This document shows positions 13,285 to 20,623 of a DNA stretch of 24,419 bases, piece by piece. The stretch is from CAYVQU01 sp964453155. Its GTDB lineage: Bacteria; Chloroflexota; Anaerolineae; Anaerolineales; UBA11858. How positions within the stretch are numbered: position 1 is the stretch's first letter; the number at the start of each line of letters is the position of its first letter. Position numbers and translations under genes: made by a program. The stretch is from NCBI GenBank assembly GCA_964453155.1, contig CAYVQU010000074.1:1-24419 (forward strand). Direction: 5' to 3'. The notes beneath the pieces were generated by a model. That model searched no databases, was not told the origin of the DNA, and saw nothing but the letters and a program-made list of their open reading frames with translations.

Positions 13285-14916
13285 TCATTGAGTGGATATC
13301 TTGGGTTTTACCTGGGACTGCCGCCCATAGACCAGATTCATCTCCGCAATTCGGGAACGGATGAATTCATTCAGGGCATCACCCGACATCCGCCAGGACC
13401 AGTTGCCACCGAGAGTGCTGGGGTGATTCATCCTGGCATGATTGTCCAAACTCAGAATATCTTGCATGGGGGCCAAAGCAAAGACGGCAACCGATCCCCA
13501 CGCGGCCCGAATTAAGTCCCAAGCGATATCTTGCCCATCCCGGGCCAGGTATCGGCGAGCAAAATCGCGTTCCTTACCGCTGACCCGTTGATACCAACCG
13601 ATGGTCGTGTCGTTGTCGTGCGTTCCAGTATAAACTACGTTGTCGAGGGTATGGTTGTGGGGCAAAAATTCATTGCTGGCATCGCTATCAAACGCGAAGA
13701 CCATGATTTTCATGCCGGGCAAGTTGAAGGCCAGGCGTAACTCCACCACGTCGTCTGTAATTACCCCTAAATCCTCGGCGATGATGGGGAGATCCGTTTG
13801 CAGCGATTGTGAAACTCCAGCACTCAAGCCCGAAAACGTGGTGGGAATGTCTTCAATCTCGGCGGCTGATGCCGTTGAAGAAGAAACATCCTTTTTAGCA
13901 GCAGTTTTTAACCCTTCTAAAACTTTTTTGAAGAAATCTTTCCCTGGCCCGGAGACCCACTTGCCGTTCATGGCTGTTTCTTCTTTGGCGTCGATTTCCC
14001 AGTTGGCTACAAACCCGCGGAAATGGTCTAATCGCACGATATCGACCGTAGCGAGCACCGCTTGCAACCGTGAGACCCACCATTGGTAGTCATCTTCGGC
14101 GTGGACATCCCACCGATAAAGCGGATTGCCCCAAAGCTGGCCGGTGGGAGAGAAATAATCCGGTGGGACTCCCGCGACAACCGTGGGATTCCCCTCATCA
14201 TCAAGGTAGAATAACTCCGGGTGAGCCCAGACATCGGCACTATCATGGGCGACAAAAATGGGAATATCACCGATGATTTGGATATTCAGGTCATGCGCAT
14301 ATTTTTTAACTCGGTTCCACTGCCGGAAAAATAGAAATTGACGGTAGGTGTGGCGCTCGATAGCAGTTGCATTTTCTCTGGAAAATTTCTTGATCGCTTT
14401 CACAGTTCTTTGACGTAGGGGCGCCGGCCAATCGACCCACGGGCCCCCGCCGTATGCTTCTTTGATCGCCATGAAAAGCGCAAAATCGGCCAACCAGTGA
14501 GCCTCAGATTTCTTAAATTCATCGAATTCGGCTTTTATTTTGACAGGAGTATTTTTCTGGAATTGATTGAATGAGCGATCCAGGATGTCTAGCTTGAACG
14601 GGATCACCTGACCAAAATCGACTGTATCGCCTGAGAATACCGGTTTGTCGGCGAGATCATCTTTTTGAAGCAGTCCTTCTGCCAATAAAGTTTCTGGGCT
14701 GACCAAATAAGGGTTGCCGGCAAAAGCCGAAAAACATTGGTAAGGGGAGTCACCGTAGCCGGTAGGACCCAGGGGTAAGACTTGCCAGAGACCACATCCT
14801 GTGGAGGCTACAAAATTGAGCCAACGAAATGCTTCGGGTCCAATGTCGCCGATACCGTAGGGGCCGGGCAGGCTGGTAGGGTGTAACAGAATTCCTGATG
14901 AACGATCAAATGCCAT
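13285..14916 (-). CDS. malQ: 4-alpha-glucanotransferase (amylomaltase)
   Basis: A 543-residue GH77 enzyme that moves alpha-1,4-glucan chains between maltodextrins, in glycogen/maltose metabolism. It opens with the family signature RSSGILLHPTSLPGPYGIGDIG. Catalytic residues are visible: D297 in VRLDHFRG (nucleophile), E381 in IAEDLGVI (acid/base) and D434 in GTHDND (stabiliser). It is about 40 residues longer than typical amylomaltases because of an Ala/Ser/Thr-rich insert at about 337-374, just before the acid/base strand. AAAGGA lies before the start. Only 20 bases separate it from the kinase gene upstream on the same strand, so the two are probably cotranscribed. This is a hint that the kinase may respond to or regulate carbohydrate use, but that is inference. 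Confidence 0.96.
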   Translation of the reverse strand: MAFDRSSGILLHPTSLPGPYGIGDIGPEAFRWLNFVASTGCGLWQVLPLGPTGYGDSPYQCFSAFAGNPYLVSPETLLAEGLLQKDDLADKPVFSGDTVDFGQVIPFKLDILDRSFNQFQKNTPVKIKAEFDEFKKSEAHWLADFALFMAIKEAYGGGPWVDWPAPLRQRTVKAIKKFSRENATAIERHTYRQFLFFRQWNRVKKYAHDLNIQIIGDIPIFVAHDSADVWAHPELFYLDDEGNPTVVAGVPPDYFSPTGQLWGNPLYRWDVHAEDDYQWWVSRLQAVLATVDIVRLDHFRGFVANWEIDAKEETAMNGKWVSGPGKDFFKKVLEGLKTAAKKDVSSSTASAAEIEDIPTTFSGLSAGVSQSLQTDLPIIAEDLGVITDDVVELRLAFNLPGMKIMVFAFDSDASNEFLPHNHTLDNVVYTGTHDNDTTIGWYQRVSGKERDFARRYLARDGQDIAWDLIRAAWGSVAVFALAPMQDILSLDNHARMNHPSTLGGNWSWRMSGDALNEFIRSRIAEMNLVYGRQSQVKPKISTQ

Positions 14917-14936
14917 GAAATGATTTTCCTTTGCAA

Positions 14937-17252
14937 TTATGGCGCGGGGCGTAGGGCCGGTTGGGGTTTTGAACGGGCATCTTCAAAGAAATACTCGGGT
15001 AATTCGATGGGGTCATAAAGGGCACCGGTGCCCACAGTAGCGTAAGGGATGTAATACATTTGAGATGTTGCCCCAGCCTCATAAGGTTGGTAAATAAAAA
15101 TTAGATAGCGGCCATCTGGACTGAATTGCACATCACGATAGCAGCAAGAATTAGCGATTGGGTTTAGTTTTATATCGGCTTTGTGGAGATTGGTATTGTA
15201 TATGTAAAGGTTCCCAAAACCGTCATTGCGAACATAACTTACCAGGGAGATAAGATATTCGCCATCAAATCCAAAATTTTGGATGTAAGGGGTTTTGTCA
15301 TAATTATCGAGGGTAAACCGGGCTGCTGGAATTTCATCGGTGCGAATCAAATCGTAAGCACAACTTTGAATCTCAAAAATTTGGATCGCATCAACGAGTC
15401 GGCCAGCATCGTTGGCCAGTTTGATGAGCACAAGATGGGTATTATCATTGGCCCACCGCACGAATTTTACCGGCACCGCGGTATTATTGGTCGTCAACAT
15501 GGGTGCTAGCGATTCGCACTCACTAATATCTTTTAAATCAGAATTGAAGCGAACTTGTTGCAATGTAGGCACATCGTAAGGTACAACATAAAGTTCTCGG
15601 TTGACACTGATCAAGGCTTGAGAGCCATCCGGAGAGATCGAGAACCCTTCTAAATATTCGGCCGTTTCGAAACAAGCAATATGGTCCAACCGGGTTGTTT
15701 CCACCTCGACCGACCAGATACATTTACCAGAAATATAGGTAACGGCAGACCCATCCGGGGTCCAACCCAAGTTTGTCTTGGCCGCACCATCGTTGGTCAG
15801 CTGTTCTAGATCTGAACCATCTACGCTAATCAACCAGATATCGTTGCCATTGATGAAGGCAATTTTATCCGCGCCACCAATGGTCAAAATATCGGGGGTG
15901 CTGGTGGCAGTTGGTTCGGGCGTATTGGTGGGGGGTGAATCTGTGGCTGTTGGAACAATCTCTTCCGGAGTGGGGGAGGCGGCCTCAACGATCACTTCGG
16001 CCTCTTCCTCTGCAGTTGTTGCAGTTGCTGCTGGAACTTCGGTTTCTGTCGGTTGCACTGCTCCAATTTCGACCGGGCTGGTTGCAGTCCAAGGTGCTAA
16101 CATAGCAAGTGGACCTTGACCCTGGAAACCCGTATAGGCCAGATAGAGAACTGCGATGACACCGATTCCGAGCACTGCTGCAACGCCCAGAACGAATCCT
16201 AACCGGTTGGATTTCTGAGCGGGTTGGGGTGGCGGGGTTAAAAACTCCGCTGGAACTTGAGTCTGTGGCGTTTGCATCTGTGGGGCGGGGACGTTTTGCT
16301 GAACTGGTGGAACAGCAGCCTGGGAGACAAACTGAGAGGGTGGGGCCACCGGTTGGTTTTGCGCTGGGGCCTGACTTTGCCAATCCGGTGCGGCCATCGT
16401 TTTTAGAGTGTCATCCTCGATGGGGGGGGCGACAATTTGCCCCCGGTGGGCCGCATCCAATGCTTGGGCCATCTCGGTGGAATTTGCGAAGCGATCGGCG
16501 GGATCTTTTGCCAATGTTTTTGTCAACCAGCTTTCGATGCCGCGCGGAATAGTGGGCAGCGTGGCCAAAAGGTTAGGAACTGGCTCTAGGATGTGCATCA
16601 TCATTACCTTAGCTGGTGTTGTCGCCTGAAAAGGCGTATTTCCGGCTAACATTTGGTAAAAAATGATCCCCATGGCATAGAGATCGCTGCGGCTATCAAT
16701 GTTTTTATCGCCCTGAATTTGCTCAGGACTCATATATGCGGGAGTTCCCAATATTCGGCTGCCCGTCAAGGTTCCTTCGCCCTCGGTAAGACGGGCAATG
16801 CCAAAGTCTGAGAGATAGGCATCACCATACTGGTCAAACAGAATATTGCCAGGTTTTAAATCGCGGTGAATAATGCCCTTCTGGTGGGCCGCTTCTAAGC
16901 CTGCGGATAGTTGAGTGATGATCCGAATCGATTTTTCTAGAGAAATTTTCCCTTTTTTGAGTAAGTCTGATAATGAACCCCCGGACATTAAGCGCATAAC
17001 AATGAACGGTTGACCGTCATCTTCCCCAAAATCATAAACTGGAACAATTGCAGCATGCTCCAGCGCGGCCACCATTTTGGCTTCACGCTCAAACCGCTCG
17101 CGAAATTGCGGGTCATGCAAAAATGTGCGGGGTAAAATTTTAACCGCAACTTCCCGATCGAAGTTCGGGTCGATCGCTCGAAATACGGTAGCCATTCCAC
17201 CCCGGCCGAGTTCAGAAATGATCTTATAACGGCCGATTTTCTCTTGAGTCAT
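14937..17252 (-). CDS. Membrane Ser/Thr protein kinase with TolB-like beta-propeller ectodomain
   Basis: A 771-residue Hanks-type kinase receptor. The cytoplasmic kinase domain (about 8-268) has the Gly loop LGRGGMATV at 15-23, the catalytic Lys K38 in VAVKIL, HRDLKPGNILFD with D131, DFG at 149-151, and GTPAYMSPEQ, so it should be active. A Pro/Gln-rich juxtamembrane linker (about 275-345) leads to one membrane span at 351-373. A low-complexity Thr/Pro/Glu stalk follows (about 386-455). The outer part (about 460-760) is a WD40/TolB-like propeller with units such as DIWLISVDGSDLEQLTNDG and ...SPDGSQALISV, FSPDGRYLIFIY. Such receptors phosphorylate cytoplasmic proteins on an outside or cell-wall cue. 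It starts at 17252 and leads the kinase-malQ transcript. Confidence 0.95.
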   Translation of the reverse strand: MTQEKIGRYKIISELGRGGMATVFRAIDPNFDREVAVKILPRTFLHDPQFRERFEREAKMVAALEHAAIVPVYDFGEDDGQPFIVMRLMSGGSLSDLLKKGKISLEKSIRIITQLSAGLEAAHQKGIIHRDLKPGNILFDQYGDAYLSDFGIARLTEGEGTLTGSRILGTPAYMSPEQIQGDKNIDSRSDLYAMGIIFYQMLAGNTPFQATTPAKVMMMHILEPVPNLLATLPTIPRGIESWLTKTLAKDPADRFANSTEMAQALDAAHRGQIVAPPIEDDTLKTMAAPDWQSQAPAQNQPVAPPSQFVSQAAVPPVQQNVPAPQMQTPQTQVPAEFLTPPPQPAQKSNRLGFVLGVAAVLGIGVIAVLYLAYTGFQGQGPLAMLAPWTATSPVEIGAVQPTETEVPAATATTAEEEAEVIVEAASPTPEEIVPTATDSPPTNTPEPTATSTPDILTIGGADKIAFINGNDIWLISVDGSDLEQLTNDGAAKTNLGWTPDGSAVTYISGKCIWSVEVETTRLDHIACFETAEYLEGFSISPDGSQALISVNRELYVVPYDVPTLQQVRFNSDLKDISECESLAPMLTTNNTAVPVKFVRWANDNTHLVLIKLANDAGRLVDAIQIFEIQSCAYDLIRTDEIPAARFTLDNYDKTPYIQNFGFDGEYLISLVSYVRNDGFGNLYIYNTNLHKADIKLNPIANSCCYRDVQFSPDGRYLIFIYQPYEAGATSQMYYIPYATVGTGALYDPIELPEYFFEDARSKPQPALRPAP

Positions 17253-17304
17253 GGCGATTTCTCTGTTGGCTGATATTTGCTTGTAAGGACAGTTCTAACT
17301 CTTG

Positions 17305-17310
17305 ATTATA
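17305..17310 (-). promoter_or_regulatory. TATAAT -10 box for the kinase-malQ transcript
   Basis: Read on the minus strand, a perfect TATAAT lies about 50 bases before the kinase start, giving a leader near 45 bases. The -35 region at 17 bases is poor, so confidence is moderate. Confidence 0.45.
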
Positions 17311-17393
17311 CAATGACTTTGGTGATTCTGTTAGGGATAGTCTACTATTGACGAAAGGCTAACTCCCAGTTAAAATTCTGGCCGCGTAATGGT

Positions 17394-17424
17394 CGTCGCC
17401 ATCAACCGGTGGCGACGTTTTTTT
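17394..17424 (+). terminator. Terminator-like hairpin right before the repeat-protein gene
   Basis: CGTCGCCA (17394-17401) pairs perfectly with TGGCGACG (17410-17417), with an 8-base loop, followed by seven Ts (17418-17424). It points along the plus strand and ends 12 bases before the ATG at 17437. No plus-strand gene lies upstream to be terminated, so it may act as a leader attenuator for that gene. Confidence 0.6.
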
Positions 17425-17436
17425 GCAGAGGTCACC

Positions 17437-18003
17437 ATGACAAAACAAGAACAACCTGAAGAGATTTTGGACGAAAGTAATGACCTGGAAGCAACCCCAG
17501 AAAGTGAAACATCCGCGGATGTGATCAACCTGACAGAGACCAGTGTGAGTACGGTACGGGCCGAGTTGGTGCGGATGAACCAGGGCGGCGCTGAACAGGT
17601 GTTTGCCACTGAGGTTGAAATCAACCAGGGTGGAGCTGCAAAAATCGAGGCGCAAGATGTCACCGTCACCCAAGGCGGCGCTGGTATGGTTGAAGCCGCG
17701 GCGGTGAATATATCCCAAGGCGGTGCTGGGGTTGTTAGAGCCGAAGATGTTTTCATTCGTGAGGGTGGGGCCGGAATTGTTATCGGTGAACAGGTCTCTG
17801 TGGCTGAAGCCCCAACCGGGTTGTTGATCGCTGGTGATGTCAAAGCCGAAACTGTCAAAACCACGGTATTATTGGCCGGTGATGTCGAAGGTAACGTCGA
17901 AACCGTATTAGATACGCCCCGGGCCATGTTAGCTGGTCTGACCGCTGGAGTCGCCGTTGGTTTTGTTCTATTTGTAGGGCAGTTGTTGACCAAACGCAAA
18001 TAA
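17437..18003 (+). CDS. Membrane-anchored protein with five 15-residue beta-solenoid-type repeats
   Basis: A 188-residue protein. After an acidic N-terminus (1-35) come five consecutive 15-residue units at 48-62, 63-77, 78-92, 93-107 and 108-122. Each is built on (N/T/S/R)-(Q/E)-G-G-A followed by alternating hydrophobics and ending in V-x-(I/V). The periodicity is exact, with no insertions, and suggests a short right-handed beta-solenoid, similar in spirit to bactofilins. A less regular hydrophobic stretch (123-155) follows, then one membrane span at about 164-184 and a basic end (TKRK). This is a tail-anchored topology with the repeats inside the cell. The start at 17437 is preferred over 17389 because AGAGG precedes it and the longer form crosses the terminator hairpin. 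The function is unknown; a polymerising or scaffold role is a guess. Confidence 0.82.
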   Translation: MTKQEQPEEILDESNDLEATPESETSADVINLTETSVSTVRAELVRMNQGGAEQVFATEVEINQGGAAKIEAQDVTVTQGGAGMVEAAAVNISQGGAGVVRAEDVFIREGGAGIVIGEQVSVAEAPTGLLIAGDVKAETVKTTVLLAGDVEGNVETVLDTPRAMLAGLTAGVAVGFVLFVGQLLTKRK

Positions 18004-18015
18004 ATTGTGAGTAGT

Positions 18016-18047
18016 GAATTGTGAATGACGAGTTCATAATTCATAAT
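18016..18047 (+). promoter_or_regulatory. Probable rplY promoter within an AT-rich inverted repeat
   Basis: TTGTGA (18020-18025) and CATAAT (18042-18047) are 16 bases apart, placing the transcript start at about 18054, immediately before the leader hairpin. The same stretch is an inverted repeat: GAATTGTGAA (18016-18025) pairs with TTCATAATTC (18033-18042), including one G-T pair. Confidence 0.5.
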
Positions 18048-18057
18048 TATTTATCGA

Positions 18058-18095
18058 GGAGCGAGGGTAACCCCTAATCGGGTGAGAGGCGCTCC
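18058..18095 (+). promoter_or_regulatory. rplY leader hairpin resembling 5S rRNA loop E
   Basis: GGAGCG (18058-18063) pairs with CGCTCC (18090-18095). ACCC (18070-18073) pairs with GGGT (18080-18083), closing a six-base loop. Between the two helices lies a symmetric 6x6 internal loop, AGGGTA (18064-18069) opposite GAGAGG (18084-18089). Loop E of E. coli 5S rRNA has AUGGUA opposite GAGAGU, in the same 5'/3' order. The four core non-Watson-Crick pairs (A-G, U-A, G-G, G-A) are identical here; the two next to the lower helix differ. bL25, the product of the next gene, binds loop E in 5S rRNA. The hairpin ends one base before the GAGGAAGGA ribosome binding region, which fits translational autoregulation. 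Confidence 0.65.
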
Positions 18096-18108
18096 GAGGA
18101 AGGATTAT

Positions 18109-18759
18109 ATGGATAAGATCGTATTGAAAGCCACTCGCCGTAAGGTGACTGGTAAAAAAGTAAAAGTTCTCCGCCGTGAGGGCAAACTGCCGGCCTTGTT
18201 ATATGGCCACGGCTTGGAATCAACCCCAATTGTCCTGGACATGCGGGATGCTTCCAGAATTCTGAATAGTGTTGGTTCTTCAACCTTGATATCTGTTGAT
18301 TTGGAAGGTGAAGAGCACGCTGCGCTGGTACGTGAACGTCAGATTGATGTCATTTACCGGCACCTGATCCACGTTGATTTTCAGGCCTTGTCTCTGACCG
18401 AGACCACCACTGCCCAAGTTCCGTTGGTACTGGGTGAAGAAAGTGCCCCGGCCGTCAAATCTTATGCGGCTGTTTTGCTCATGGGTATGGACCAGGTTGA
18501 AATTGAATGTCTGCCCCAAGATTTACCGGAAAACATCGTTGTTGATGTCACCAGTTTGGAATCGATTGGTGACAGTATTCAGGTGAAAGACCTGACCCCA
18601 CCAGAAGGTGTTGAAATTCTGGGAGATCCCCAAGCGATGGTCGTTGTCGCTACCGCCCAGATGGGTGAGGAAGAAGAAGACGAAGTTGAAGTTGAAATCG
18701 TTGATGGCGCTGAGCCCGAAGTGATTGAAAAAGGCAAAGCGGAAGAAGACGAAGAATAA
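18109..18759 (+). CDS. rplY: 50S ribosomal protein bL25, CTC form
   Basis: A 216-residue bL25 of the long (CTC/TL5) type. The N-terminal domain (1-95, beginning MDKIVLKATRRKVTGKKVK and with REGKLPALLYGHG) binds 5S rRNA in the central protuberance of the large subunit. The C-terminal beta domain (about 96-185) carries the typical VPLVLGEESAPAVKS and DVTSLESIGDSIQVKDL elements. A highly acidic tail (about 186-216) ends the chain, as is common in this form. The start at 18109 is chosen because GAGGAAGGA precedes it and the family begins there; the upstream ATG at 18082 lies in the leader hairpin. It is followed at once by a strong terminator. The leader suggests autogenous control by bL25 itself. 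Confidence 0.96.
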   Translation: MDKIVLKATRRKVTGKKVKVLRREGKLPALLYGHGLESTPIVLDMRDASRILNSVGSSTLISVDLEGEEHAALVRERQIDVIYRHLIHVDFQALSLTETTTAQVPLVLGEESAPAVKSYAAVLLMGMDQVEIECLPQDLPENIVVDVTSLESIGDSIQVKDLTPPEGVEILGDPQAMVVVATAQMGEEEEDEVEVEIVDGAEPEVIEKGKAEEDEE

Positions 18760-18769
18760 GTCTGACCAA

Positions 18770-18804
18770 CATCCCGCGAGCCAAGCTCGCGGGATGTTTT
18801 TTTT
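18770..18804 (+). terminator. Very strong intrinsic terminator after rplY
   Basis: CATCCCGCGAGC (18770-18781) pairs perfectly over 12 bases with GCTCGCGGGATG (18785-18796) around a three-base loop, followed by eight Ts (18797-18804). The next gene on the same strand starts only 12 bases after the T-run. Confidence 0.95.
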
Positions 18805-18816
18805 AACGAGGTCTGT

Positions 18817-19428
18817 GTGCTGAAACGAAACCGCGTGTTTATGGTGGGGTTGGTCGTTGTGATCGGGTTGACCGCTTGCCAGCAGATATTACCTCAGCAA
18901 CCAGAAGCCACCCCCTCGGCTGACGAAATCGATCTAAGTGAAGTTGAAGAATTACCCCCCGAAGTTGTCAGTGTGCAAGGACAACAAATTCGGCAGTGGG
19001 CAATAGAAGCTGAAGCCAACTCGGAATTTTCGGGAGATGAATGGTCCGCGGATGAGGCTACGGGTGCTCCAGATACCCGCCGCTGCGGTGATTATCAAAC
19101 CGCCTGGTCCTCAGCAGGTAGTGATGCGGAGGTTTGGTTGGAAGTCAAATTTTCACTGCCGGTATATGTGACCGCGGTGAATATTATTCAGTCCTTCAAT
19201 CCAGATCAGGTGGTGAAAGTGGAATTAGTGGGCCCTTTTGATAGCGCGCTAGAAGTTTTTTCACAGGAACCTCAGCAGATTGATCAAGCCTGCCCTTATA
19301 CTTTGCCCGTTATGGTTGAAAAAACCGAAGCCCGGTATGATCGGGTTCGCATCACCCTGGATCAATCTATTTTGGGGTTGGGGTGGAATCAAATTGACGC
19401 GGTTGAATTGGTGGGGACGTTAGACTAG
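18817..19428 (+). CDS. Lipoprotein with a predicted beta-sandwich (discoidin-like) domain
   Basis: A 203-residue lipoprotein. The GTG start at 18817 gives a proper signal peptide: a basic n-region (LKRNR), the hydrophobic core FMVGLVVVIG and the lipobox LTAC with the lipidated C21. The later ATG at 18841 would lose the charges. GAGG lies before the GTG. After an acidic/Pro linker (24-60), residues about 65-203 resemble a galactose-binding/F5-8C-type beta sandwich: WSADEATGAPDTRRCGDYQTAWSS, VWLEVKFSLPVYVTAVNII and YDRVRITLDQ. Such domains bind carbohydrate or surfaces. Two cysteines (in TRRCGDY and QACPYT) may form a disulfide. Its stop overlaps the stop of the convergent NUDIX gene in a shared CTAG. 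No terminator lies between the two. Confidence 0.85.
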   Translation: MLKRNRVFMVGLVVVIGLTACQQILPQQPEATPSADEIDLSEVEELPPEVVSVQGQQIRQWAIEAEANSEFSGDEWSADEATGAPDTRRCGDYQTAWSSAGSDAEVWLEVKFSLPVYVTAVNIIQSFNPDQVVKVELVGPFDSALEVFSQEPQQIDQACPYTLPVMVEKTEARYDRVRITLDQSILGLGWNQIDAVELVGTLD

Positions 19429-20054
19429 GAATACCGATTGCGTGGATCAGATAAACCCAAAGCTTCCAACAAAAGCAATGTCATTCGAGCGCTGGCCCCC
19501 CACAGCATTTCCCCATCAAAATCTTTGAAATAAATCACTGGAATGGGGGATTCAAATGCTGGCAATTTGCGGTGGCGGATAAACCGATTTTTAGGTGCTG
19601 TCAACCATTTTAGGGGAATGGTAAAAATTCGGCTGACTTCTTCAATTTGGGCTTTCACATCATACGGCCAGGGAATCTGGGCCACAACGGGGGTGACGCG
19701 GTAATTAGAGATGGTCAACATATCCCTGACTTTGCCGAAAATTTGAACATCTTTTGGATTCATCCCCACTTCTTCGTAAGCCTCGCGTAAAGCAGCATTT
19801 TCAGCAGTACCATCGATGGGATCGCACCGTCCCCCTGGAAAGGCCACCTGCCCGCCATGGCGATCATTTTGTTGATTTGTCCGCCGGATATATAGCAAAT
19901 GCCACTCATCATCAGCCCATAAAAACGGGATCATAACCGCCGCTTTGTGGGGATTAGGACTCAATATGCCCGGTGGATAGGGGGATTCTGGCGTGCGGGT
20001 TGGATCAAAAGCTGTGATGAGCTTTTTCTGGATCTGTTTAGCAGAGAGATTCAT
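19425..20054 (-). CDS. NUDIX hydrolase, CoA pyrophosphatase type
   Basis: A 209-residue NUDIX hydrolase. The CoA-ase (NudL/YeaB, UPF0035) motif LLYIRRTNQQNDRHGGQVAFPGG spans about residues 53-75 and leads directly into the NUDIX box GGRCDPIDGTAENAALREAYEEVGM (about 74-98), with the metal-binding REAYEE glutamates intact. Members cleave CoA or related nucleoside diphosphate derivatives to phosphopantetheine plus 3',5'-ADP. The start at 20054 is used because its ATG overlaps the stop of the upstream gene (ATGA). The frame runs on to 20087, but that would lie inside that gene. It is the last gene of the TrmI-TPR/zinc-NUDIX operon and faces the lipoprotein gene with a four-base stop overlap. Confidence 0.92.
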   Translation of the reverse strand: MNLSAKQIQKKLITAFDPTRTPESPYPPGILSPNPHKAAVMIPFLWADDEWHLLYIRRTNQQNDRHGGQVAFPGGRCDPIDGTAENAALREAYEEVGMNPKDVQIFGKVRDMLTISNYRVTPVVAQIPWPYDVKAQIEEVSRIFTIPLKWLTAPKNRFIRHRKLPAFESPIPVIYFKDFDGEMLWGASARMTLLLLEALGLSDPRNRYS

Positions 20055-20623
20055 TCTTTGCGGATGGCACTCCCACAATAAGGGCATTCCCCCGTTTCGG
20101 TATCCAACATTTCAACCTCGTCTGGCCGAAGAACGCCCCCACAAAACGGGCATTTTAGCGGCATCTGCCTGCGCCGGGCGGTTGCCTGCTGCTGGGGCTT
20201 ATCTAAATGGTCAGCTGGGAGGGTCTTGGTTAACCATTTCTCAAATTCTGTTGCCATATCAGGCTGGCCTAATTGACCAAGTTCATATACGACCCGATTT
20301 CCTAACCGGTGAAGTTGCGGCCACCTTTTGCCATCCACCAAAATTCCTAATCCTAAGATAATTAGTTCTTTACCCTGCTCGGTGTTCCCGGCCAGGATAT
20401 TGGCTCGGGCTGCTTGTAAATATAAATTGGGGGCGTGATGCAAACGACCCCGATCATGGGCGCCGCGGGCCAGTTGTTCAAAAATTGTGGCCGCACTGGC
20501 ATGATCGCCGATTTCCAGCAAATGATGAGCCCGGCGTAACCGTTTGCGCGGGCCATGATCCATCGCGCGGGGACCAAGTGGGGGTCTTCTTCTGCGAGGT
20601 TGGGGGCCGCGTCTTCTACGCAT
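20051..20623 (-). CDS. Helical (TPR-like) protein with C-terminal zinc ribbon
   Basis: A 190-residue protein. It begins with a very Arg/Pro-rich stretch (residues 1-30), likely unstructured and able to bind nucleic acid. Helical repeat pairs follow at about 30-130 (HHLLEIGDHASAATIFEQLARGAHDRG, then YLQAARANILAGNTEQGKELI). The end is a zinc ribbon: CPFCGG...CPYCGS, two CxxC knuckles 22 residues apart. The start at 20623 overlaps the end of the methyltransferase gene by eight bases and has GGAG upstream; the frame extends to 20905, but only through the methyltransferase gene in another frame. Its position between a tRNA methyltransferase and a NUDIX gene, with the basic tail, suggests a nucleic-acid-related role. 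No family is recognised. Confidence 0.8.
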   Translation of the reverse strand: MRRRRGPQPRRRRPPLGPRAMDHGPRKRLRRAHHLLEIGDHASAATIFEQLARGAHDRGRLHHAPNLYLQAARANILAGNTEQGKELIILGLGILVDGKRWPQLHRLGNRVVYELGQLGQPDMATEFEKWLTKTLPADHLDKPQQQATARRRQMPLKCPFCGGVLRPDEVEMLDTETGECPYCGSAIRKE

